Below the pieces are notes generated by a model. It made no database searches. It worked only from the letters and a program-made list of their open reading frames with translations, and was not told the origin of the DNA. A stretch of DNA of 5,599 nucleotides from Pseudomonadota bacterium (GTDB lineage: Bacteria; Pseudomonadota; Alphaproteobacteria; Sphingomonadales; Sphingomonadaceae): NCBI GenBank assembly GCA_029781465.1, contig JAKOWQ010000115.1, positions 1-5,599 of the forward strand, read 5' to 3'. Made by a program: the position numbers and the translations under genes. Positions 1-5,223 of this stretch are shown in pieces. Every line of letters starts with the position of its first letter. Position 1 is the stretch's first letter.

Positions 1-2249
1 ACCTCCGCTTCACCGAGCGCGAGGCGCTGTTCTATCACAAGACCATCCGTCCCGGGAAAATCGAAATCATCGCCTCCAAGCCGATGGCGACCCAGCGCGA
101 TCTGAGCCTGGCCTATTCGCCGGGGGTCGCGGTGCCGGTCCAGGCAATAGCCGACGACCCCAGTGCCGCCTTCGAATATACCGCCAAGGGCAACCTGGTG
201 GCGGTGATTTCCAACGGCACTGCGATCCTGGGCATGGGCAACCTGGGTGCGCTGGCGTCCAAGCCGGTGATGGAAGGCAAGGCGGTGCTGTTCAAGCGCT
301 TTGCCGACGTCGATTCGATCGACATCGAACTCGCCTCCGAAGACCCGGATGCCATCATCGAGGCCGTGGCCCTGATGGAGCCGAGCTTTGGCGGGATCAA
401 CCTTGAGGATATCAAGGCCCCGGAATGCTTCGTGATCGAGCAGGCCCTGCGCGAGCGGATGAAGATCCCGGTGATGCACGACGATCAGCATGGCACCGCG
501 ATCATCGCCGCCGCCGGGCTGGTCAACGCCTGCCACCTGACCGGGCGCCAGTTCAAGGACGTGAAGGTTGTGGTCAACGGCGCCGGAGCTTCGGCGCTGG
601 CCTGCACTGCGCTGATCAAGTCGATGGGCGTGCGCCACGAGAACGTGACCGTTTGCGACCGCTCGGGCGTGATCTGGCGCGGGCGCGAAAGCGGCATGGA
701 CCAGTGGAAGAGCGCCCACGCGATCGACACCGCCGCGCGCACTCTGGAAGAGGCACTGGTTGGCGCCGATATCTTTCTGGGCCTGTCCGCCGCCGGGGCG
801 CTCAAGCCCGAATACGTCGAGAAGATGGCGCCCAGGCCGATCATCTTCGCGATGGCCAACCCGGATCCCGAAATCCGCCCGGAGGATGCTCAGGCGGTCC
901 GCCCCGATGCGATCATCGCCACCGGGCGCAGCGACTATCCCAACCAGGTCAACAACGTGCTGGGATTCCCGTTCATCTTCCGCGGCGCACTCGATGTCCA
1001 CGCGACCACGATCAACGAGGAAATGAAGATCGCCGCGGCCCGCGCAATCGCCGAGCTGGCGCGCGAAACCGTGCCCGAGGAAGTGGCCGCGGCCTATGGC
1101 AAGAAGCACCAGTTCGGCCCCGAATACATCATCCCCGCGCCGTTCGATCCGCGGTTGATGGAGGTCGTTTCCTCGGCGGTGGCCAAGGCGGCGATGGACA
1201 GCGGCGTGGCGGGCAAGCCGATCGAGGATTTCGATGCCTATCGCACCAGTCTGAAGGCCCGGCTCAACCCCACCACCTCGGTGCTCACCCAGGTTTACGA
1301 GCAGGTCAAGGCCAGCCCCAAACGGGTGATCTTTGCCGAGGCCGAGAACGAAGTCGTGCTGCGCGCGGCGATCCAGTACCGTGATTTCGGCTATGGCGAG
1401 CCGGTGCTGGTCGGACGCACCCAGGCGGTACGCGACAAGCTGATCGAACTGGGAATCGGCAACCCCGACAGCTTCCAGATCGAGAATTCGGCCACCTCGG
1501 ACTATGTTCCCGGGATGGTCGAGGAGCTTTACCGTCGCCTCCAGCGACGCGGGTTCCTTGAGCGCGACGTCCGGCGCATGGTCAATCAGGATCGCAACAT
1601 CTTCGCCTCGCTGCTGCTCAAGCTGGGGGTGGGCGATGCAATGGTCACGGGCATGACCCGGCCCTTTGCCCAGACCATGCGCGAGGTGATGCAGGTGCTC
1701 GATCCGGCGCCGGGCAAGATCCCGTTCGGCGTCCACCTGATGATCGGCAAGAATTACACCGTGTTCCTGGCCGACACCACGATCAACGAGCGGCCGAGCG
1801 CGGAAATGCTGGCCCATATCGCCACCGAAACCGCTGCCGTGGCGCGCCGTCTGGGGCATGAGCCGCGCGTTGCCTTCCTGTCCTATTCGACCTTCGGAAA
1901 CCCGCCGGGGCGCTGGCTCGAGGGGATTCGCGACGCTGTCACCCTGCTCGACCAGCAGGGAGTGAACTTCGAATACGAAGGCGAAATGGCCCCCGACGCC
2001 GCGCTCAATCCCACGGTGATGAAGAACTATCCGTTCTGCCGCCTGACCGCCCCGGCCAATGTTCTGATCATGCCCGGGCTGCAATCGGCCAACCTCTCGG
2101 CCAAGCTGCTGCGCGAGCTGGCCGGAAACGCCACGATCGGGCCGATGCTGCTGGGAATGGAAAAGCCGGTGCAGGTCGCCCCGATGACCGCGATCGCGCC
2201 CGATGTGCTGACCCTGGCGGTGCTGGCGGCGGCCGGGGTTTGCGGATGA
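1..2249 (+). CDS. maeB: Hybrid malic enzyme with C-terminal phosphotransacetylase-like domain (5' end cut by window)
   Basis: Oxidatively decarboxylates (S)-malate to pyruvate and CO2 with reduction of NAD(P)+, in the cytoplasm. The frame is open from base 3 to the TGA at 2247-2249, giving 748 visible residues. E. coli MaeB is about 759, so only around ten N-terminal residues are missing. The ATG at 84 is internal, because the 27 codons before it encode family sequence (FYHKTIRPGKIEI). Visible residues in order: catalytic-tyrosine segment AYSPGV (about 37-42), lysine-containing SKPVMEGK (86-93), metal-binding NLEDIKAP (133-140) and HDDQHGTA (159-166), dinucleotide-binding NGAGASALA (192-200), then ANPDPE and NQVNNVLGFPF. 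The phosphotransacetylase-like half begins near nt 1266-1300 and ends with GLQSANLSAKLL and GNATIGPMLLG. In characterised hybrids this half lacks PTA activity and mediates acetyl-CoA inhibition. NAD versus NADP preference cannot be read with certainty. The gene overlaps the next one at ATGA. Confidence 0.97.
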   Translation, partial: LRFTEREALFYHKTIRPGKIEIIASKPMATQRDLSLAYSPGVAVPVQAIADDPSAAFEYTAKGNLVAVISNGTAILGMGNLGALASKPVMEGKAVLFKRFADVDSIDIELASEDPDAIIEAVALMEPSFGGINLEDIKAPECFVIEQALRERMKIPVMHDDQHGTAIIAAAGLVNACHLTGRQFKDVKVVVNGAGASALACTALIKSMGVRHENVTVCDRSGVIWRGRESGMDQWKSAHAIDTAARTLEEALVGADIFLGLSAAGALKPEYVEKMAPRPIIFAMANPDPEIRPEDAQAVRPDAIIATGRSDYPNQVNNVLGFPFIFRGALDVHATTINEEMKIAAARAIAELARETVPEEVAAAYGKKHQFGPEYIIPAPFDPRLMEVVSSAVAKAAMDSGVAGKPIEDFDAYRTSLKARLNPTTSVLTQVYEQVKASPKRVIFAEAENEVVLRAAIQYRDFGYGEPVLVGRTQAVRDKLIELGIGNPDSFQIENSATSDYVPGMVEELYRRLQRRGFLERDVRRMVNQDRNIFASLLLKLGVGDAMVTGMTRPFAQTMREVMQVLDPAPGKIPFGVHLMIGKNYTVFLADTTINERPSAEMLAHIATETAAVARRLGHEPRVAFLSYSTFGNPPGRWLEGIRDAVTLLDQQGVNFEYEGEMAPDAALNPTVMKNYPFCRLTAPANVLIMPGLQSANLSAKLLRELAGNATIGPMLLGMEKPVQVAPMTAIAPDVLTLAVLAAAGVCG

Positions 2250-2752
2250 GCTTTGCCTTGCGGCGCACGCACCCCGAGGATGCGGCGGCAATGCTGGCGC
2301 TTTTCCAGGCAGCGGCCAACGGCCCGGGACTCGCGCGTTACCCCGACGAGATCGACGCAGACTACATCGCCGCGACGATGGCACGGTCAACCGGGCCGGG
2401 AGGAATCTCGATTGGCGCATTTTCTGAGGAAGGGCTGGTCGGCGAAATCCACGCCTGGCGGCCCGGACCGCGCAAGTTTGCACATGTTCTCGGGGATCTG
2501 ACCATCGCGGTCGATCCCAAGTGGCAAGGTCAGGGGCTGGGAACGTCGCTGTTTGCGGCACTGTTTGATGCGGCGCGCGAAATGGTCCCTCCGATCGAGC
2601 GGATCGAACTGTTCGTCCATACCGGCAATCCAGGCGCCCGCGCGCTCTACGAACGGCTGGGGTTCGCGGTTGAGGGCAGGATGCCCGGTCGGTTGAAGCT
2701 CGACAGCGGCGAAGTCCTAGACGATTTCGCCATGGTCAAGCGACTAGCCTGA
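2246..2752 (+). CDS. GNAT-family N-acetyltransferase
   Basis: This 168-residue protein would transfer the acetyl group of acetyl-CoA to an amine on an unidentified substrate. The single GNAT fold spans the whole protein. Motif A is at residues 89-104 (VDPKWQGQGLGTSLF), with the pyrophosphate-binding loop QGQGLG at 94-99. Motif B is at 128-145, with N128, Y135 (usual general-acid position) and LGF at 138-140. A preceding strand pair (GLVGEIHA, then DLTIAVDP) matches the fold. The chosen ATG overlaps the malic enzyme stop (ATGA, 2246-2249), which implies translational coupling; no strong Shine-Dalgarno is visible. A TTG at 2240 would add two residues but is less likely. The 3' end overlaps the convergent racemase by nine bases. 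Substrate is open: proteins of this size include small-molecule and peptide N-terminal acetyltransferases, and neither is indicated by sequence alone. Confidence 0.93.
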   Translation: MSFALRRTHPEDAAAMLALFQAAANGPGLARYPDEIDADYIAATMARSTGPGGISIGAFSEEGLVGEIHAWRPGPRKFAHVLGDLTIAVDPKWQGQGLGTSLFAALFDAAREMVPPIERIELFVHTGNPGARALYERLGFAVEGRMPGRLKLDSGEVLDDFAMVKRLA

Positions 2753-3439
2753 CAGCGCTGCTGCGGCAGCGGCTTCGGCATGCAGGCGGGTGGTATCGAA
2801 CAGCGGCACCGCGCTGTCTTCCTCGCGCACCAGCAGCATAATCTCGGTGCAGCCAAGGATGATGCATTCCGCCCCGCGCGAAACCAGCCGGGCGATCACC
2901 TGCGCATAGGCCGCGCGCGATTCCTCGCGGACGATACCGGCAACCAGTTCGTCGTAGATCACGCGGTGCACCAGCGCGCGGTCCTGCTCTTCGGGCACCA
3001 GAACGTCCAGCCCGTGCCTTTGTGCCAGTCGCCCCTTGTAGAAGCCATGCTCCATGGTGAAGGCCGTGCCGAGCAGCCCGACACGCGCGAATCCAGCCGC
3101 CTTGATCGCCTTGGCGGTGGGATCGGCAATGTGCAGCACTGGCGCTTGCACCGCGGCCTCAACTTCGTCGGCCATGCGATGCATGGTATTGGTGCAGATC
3201 ACCAGCAGGTCGGCGCCGCCAGCCTTGAGCCGCGATGCCGCATCGGTCATCCGGGCCGTCAGCGCGGGCCAATCACCAGCGTGCTGCAGCGCCTCGATCT
3301 CCGAAAAGTCGAACGACCACAGCAGCAATTCAGCGGATGCGGTCGGCCCGCGCGCCTCGCGCACGCACTGGTTGATGATCCGGTAGTAGTGGGCGGAGCT
3401 TTCCCAGCTCATCCCCCCGATCAGCCCCAGCGTTGTCAC
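2744..3439 (-). CDS. Asp/Glu racemase-superfamily amino-acid racemase (RacD/YgeA type)
   Basis: A cofactor-independent amino-acid racemase of 231 residues, normal length for the family. It opens with the family signature LGLIGGMSWESS (residues 4-15). Both catalytic cysteines are present: Cys82 in ICTNTMH and Cys197 in LGCTEI. A later DTTRLHAEAA (215-224) matches the conserved C-terminal helix. Having both cysteines argues for true racemization rather than a one-cysteine relative such as maleate isomerase-like or decarboxylase enzymes. Substrate cannot be assigned: aspartate racemases and broad-specificity YgeA-like enzymes share these motifs. The start is GTG, chosen because the family N-terminus begins two codons later and a GGAGG lies five bases upstream. 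The GTG overlaps the trmB stop in GTGA, so the gene is probably expressed from the trmB transcript. The alanine-rich tail (AEAAAAAALSG) runs into the convergent GNAT gene. Confidence 0.93.
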   Translation of the reverse strand: MTTLGLIGGMSWESSAHYYRIINQCVREARGPTASAELLLWSFDFSEIEALQHAGDWPALTARMTDAASRLKAGGADLLVICTNTMHRMADEVEAAVQAPVLHIADPTAKAIKAAGFARVGLLGTAFTMEHGFYKGRLAQRHGLDVLVPEEQDRALVHRVIYDELVAGIVREESRAAYAQVIARLVSRGAECIILGCTEIMLLVREEDSAVPLFDTTRLHAEAAAAAALSG

Positions 3440-4155
3440 ACACGCCTCCGGAAGCGGAAATACCAGACTTCGTGCCCGTAGACGGTTCGCGCTTTGTGCT
3501 CATAGCGGGTTTCCGGCCAGCCGCCCGGCCTGACCTGGAAATCGCCGGGCTTCTCGATCAGCCAGTCGAACTGATGGCGATGCCGCCGCATCACCATCAG
3601 CGCGTGACGGACGTAGACCGGGTGATCGGTGCCGAAGCGGAATTCACCCCCGGGACGCAGCTTGGCGGCAAGCAGATCGACCGGCCCGTCGTTCATCATC
3701 CGGCGCTTGGCATGGCGTGCCTTGGGCCAGGGATCGGGATGGAGCAGATAGACCATGCTGAGGTGACCGTCTGGTATGCGTTGCAGCACGTTCAGGGCAT
3801 CGCCGTGGTATATCCGAACATTGCCCAGCGGCGGGTGAGCGCCATGATCGCCGCTGACATGGACCAGCGCCTGGGCCACCCCGTTGAGGAACGGCTCCGC
3901 CCCGATGAAGCCGTGATCGGGAAGCATATCGGCCCGGGCCGCCATGTGCTCTCCCCCGCCAAAGCCGATCTCGAAATGGAGCGGGCAGGCATGGCCGAAC
4001 AGGCGCTCTGCCGTGACCGGACCCTCGACCGGAACCGCGATCTGCGGCAACAGACTGTCGACCAGCGCCTGCTGCCCGGCGCGCAGCGGTTTGCCTTTGG
4101 CACGGCCATAGAGGCGGTTGATCGTGGTCGGATCGCCAGGTTTGTGCGCGGTCAT
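3436..4155 (-). CDS. trmB: tRNA (guanine-N7-)-methyltransferase
   Basis: Methylates N7 of guanine 46 in the variable loop of tRNAs using S-adenosylmethionine; cytoplasmic. The 239-residue protein has a typical alphaproteobacterial length. Visible motifs in order: N-terminal basic INRLYGRAKGKPLR (12-25), SAM-binding motif I HFEIGFGGGEH (60-70), motif II GAEPF (85-89), acidic GDA (118-120), the family hallmark HPDPWPKARHAKRR (139-152), GTDH (175-178) and TRYEHKAR (216-223). All known signature residues of the family appear intact. ATG at 4155 is the only credible start, since an in-frame TGA lies at 4191-4189 with no ATG, GTG or TTG between. A GGAG sits only one base before the ATG, too close for a normal Shine-Dalgarno. 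The gene leads a two-gene operon with the racemase and is divergent from the LuxR-type gene. Confidence 0.98.
   Translation of the reverse strand: MTAHKPGDPTTINRLYGRAKGKPLRAGQQALVDSLLPQIAVPVEGPVTAERLFGHACPLHFEIGFGGGEHMAARADMLPDHGFIGAEPFLNGVAQALVHVSGDHGAHPPLGNVRIYHGDALNVLQRIPDGHLSMVYLLHPDPWPKARHAKRRMMNDGPVDLLAAKLRPGGEFRFGTDHPVYVRHALMVMRRHRHQFDWLIEKPGDFQVRPGGWPETRYEHKARTVYGHEVWYFRFRRRV
3445..3449 (-). promoter_or_regulatory. Shine-Dalgarno of the racemase, inside the trmB 3' end
   Basis: On the minus strand GGAGG lies five bases before the GTG at 3439-3437. It is encoded by the penultimate trmB codons CGG AGG (Arg-Arg). This supports the GTG start and re-initiation or coupling after the trmB stop. 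Confidence 0.6.
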
Positions 4156-4163
4156 GCTCCGGG

Positions 4164-4192
4164 CGTTTGGCAGCCGGTCCTGCCAGGGTCAA
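4164..4192 (-). promoter_or_regulatory. Possible trmB promoter (weak)
   Basis: On the minus strand TTGACC (4192-4187) is a good -35 hexamer. Seventeen bases further is CAAACG (4169-4164), a poor -10. If used, transcription would begin within a few bases of the trmB ATG, giving a leaderless or nearly leaderless mRNA. That would fit the lack of a properly spaced Shine-Dalgarno. The weak -10 keeps confidence low. Confidence 0.2.
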
Positions 4193-4222
4193 GTTCGGGA
4201 AACCGGGCGGATTGAGGCCACG

Positions 4223-4237
4223 GCGGCTCCAAGCCGC
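4223..4237. repeat. Short inverted repeat in the divergent intergenic region
   Basis: GCGGCT-CCA-AGCCGC forms a perfect six-base stem with a three-base loop. It lies between trmB and the LuxR-type gene and has no T-run on either side, so it is not a convincing terminator. It could be a protein site, a leader hairpin or chance in GC-rich DNA. Confidence 0.3.
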
Positions 4238-4272
4238 TATCCCAAACTGCCCTGGGGCAATGCCTGCCACAG

Positions 4273-4287
4273 CACAAAAAATTTGTG
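4273..4287. promoter_or_regulatory. Candidate operator palindrome CACAAA-AAA-TTTGTG
   Basis: A perfect inverted repeat with six-base arms and a three-base A spacer, AT-rich within a GC-rich setting. It ends 36 bases before the ATG at 4324 and about 118 bases upstream of the divergent trmB start. The size and symmetry fit a dimeric DNA-binding protein. The adjacent LuxR-type HTH protein, as an autoregulator, is one candidate by position only. Confidence 0.35.
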
Positions 4288-4323
4288 ATGGACGCTTCCC
4301 GAGCCTTGTGGTGAGCAAACCGG

Positions 4324-5151
4324 ATGATGGCCCCGGAACAACCATCCAGCTCGCTGGCGGTTCTGACCGCGAAGGAAATCGAAATTCTTCGCTTGTTGAC
4401 TGCTGGCCACACAGTCAAGTCGATCGCCGTCCGCCTAGGCCGCAGCGAAGCCTCGATCAACGAGCGCCTGCGCGATGCGCGGCGCAAGACCGGTGTCGGC
4501 AGCAGCCGTGAACTGGCGCGCCTGCTCGATTCCCAAAAAAACTGGGACAGGAAAATCGATCTACCGGCGAATGCCTCCCCGCCCGACACTCCTGCTGCCC
4601 TGGTCCCAGGAGCCAGGCACAGTGGATCGAAAGGAGTCATTCTCATGCTTGCTGCAATACCGCTTGCCGCCGTCGGACTTTACCTGGCTGCGCCCGGCCT
4701 GGAGAACCACCAGTCAACCCCTGTGGCGGCACATGCCGCCGCACCCCGGCAGCCGCCTCTGGTCGGCACCTGGTCGCTCGATGTCATGCGCATTCCCGCC
4801 GACGAGCGCCCGCAACGGGTAACAATCGCCTTCCGCATCGCGTCCGACGGCAAATGGTCCAGTGAGGTCGAGATCGTCGCCCCCGATGGTTCGAGCCGGC
4901 ACGGGGAATCGACGGCGGCAACCGACGGCGTTCCGGTTCCGATCACAGGAAATCTGGGCTTCGCCGATACTGTTTCGTTGCGGCAGCCCGCGCCCAACAC
5001 GCTGGTGGCGACCTTCGGAAAGAAGGGCGCGCCGGTTTCGACCCGGGTCTACACGGTTGAAAAGGACCGGAAAGCGATGAAGGAAACGATCATCTGGGCT
5101 GGCGAGAGCATCCCCAAGCTTGAAACGACCTATTTCACCCGGATCGACTGA
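4324..5151 (+). CDS. Membrane-anchored LuxR-type HTH regulator with lipocalin-like extracytoplasmic domain
   Basis: A predicted one-component regulator of 275 residues. Residues 14-68 match a LuxR/GerE helix-turn-helix (LTAKEIEILRLLTAGHT, then VRLGRSEASINERLRDARRK and GVGSSRELARLL). A polar, proline-rich linker (69-103) leads to one hydrophobic segment at 104-126 (GVILMLAAIPLAAVGLYLA). Residues 127-275 would be periplasmic: an Ala/Pro linker, then a beta-rich domain starting VGTWSLDV (147-154, lipocalin-like GxW) with DTVSLRQPAPNTL and KKGAPVSTRVYTV, resembling small lipocalin-like secreted proteins. There is no receiver or autoinducer domain, so it is not a classical quorum sensor. The topology is ToxR/CadC-like but with a different DNA-binding fold. 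ATG 4324 (or 4327) is forced by an in-frame TGA at 4312-4314; the Shine-Dalgarno is weak (GGTGAG, 4310-4315). No cysteines are present in the product, so disulfide sensing and lipidation are excluded. Ligand and targets are unknown. Confidence 0.85.
   Translation: MMAPEQPSSSLAVLTAKEIEILRLLTAGHTVKSIAVRLGRSEASINERLRDARRKTGVGSSRELARLLDSQKNWDRKIDLPANASPPDTPAALVPGARHSGSKGVILMLAAIPLAAVGLYLAAPGLENHQSTPVAAHAAAPRQPPLVGTWSLDVMRIPADERPQRVTIAFRIASDGKWSSEVEIVAPDGSSRHGESTAATDGVPVPITGNLGFADTVSLRQPAPNTLVATFGKKGAPVSTRVYTVEKDRKAMKETIIWAGESIPKLETTYFTRID
4630..4647 (+). promoter_or_regulatory. Possible internal ribosome binding site and start within the LuxR-type gene
   Basis: AAAGGAG (4630-4636) is followed by eight bases and then ATG at 4645-4647, in frame with the gene at Met108. 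This is a better Shine-Dalgarno than the one before the full-length start. Initiation here would yield a 168-residue protein starting MLAAIPLAAVGLYLA, that is, the membrane segment plus the lipocalin-like domain without the HTH. The hydrophobic start lacks the usual Lys/Arg of a signal peptide, which weakens the case for efficient export. Confidence 0.4.
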
Positions 5152-5163
5152 ACACGCTCTGGC

Positions 5164-5196
5164 AAACGAAAACGGCCCGCCTCAAGGGGCGGGCCG
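5164..5196 (-). terminator. Intrinsic terminator of ctrA
   Basis: A perfect nine-base GC stem (5173-5181 with 5188-5196; CGGCCCGCC against GGCGGGCCG) closes a six-base loop. Read on the minus strand it is followed at once by TTTTCGTTT (5172-5164), a U-rich tail. It begins about 27 bases after the ctrA stop. On the plus strand no T-run follows, so it is oriented for ctrA, although it may also hinder rightward transcription from the LuxR-type gene, which ends 12 bases away. Confidence 0.85.
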
Positions 5197-5223
5197 CTGC
5201 CGTGACGAATTGATCGGATCGGA

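Noticed and set aside
84..86. ATG at 84 as the start of the malic enzyme
   Set aside because: The frame is open to the window edge and the 27 codons before it encode conserved malic enzyme sequence, so the true start lies upstream of the window.
425..1384. A 319-codon frame inside maeB on the same strand
   Set aside because: Its product is Arg/Gly/Pro-rich and low in complexity, typical of an off-frame reading of GC-rich coding DNA, and the maeB frame carries all family motifs.
2756..2771. Hairpin CGCTGC-TGCG-GCAGCG as a terminator between the convergent genes
   Set aside because: It has only a six-base stem and no T-run on either side, and it lies in the alanine-codon repeats of the racemase C-terminus, which explain the symmetry.
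2780..4215. Long plus-strand frames opposite the racemase (2780-3481) and trmB (3433-4215)
   Set aside because: They mirror well-supported minus-strand genes with complete motifs, show no recognisable domain and have no convincing ribosome binding site.
4248..4259. TGCCC-TG-GGGCA inverted repeat in the intergenic region
   Set aside because: A two-base loop cannot form a stable hairpin as drawn, and such short GC palindromes are expected by chance in this composition.
3644..4646. Minus-strand frames 3644-4345 and 4152-4646 running across the trmB-regulator intergenic region
   Set aside because: The compositions are Arg/Pro-rich and unlike any family I know. They overlap trmB or the HTH gene out of frame, so they are taken as shadows.
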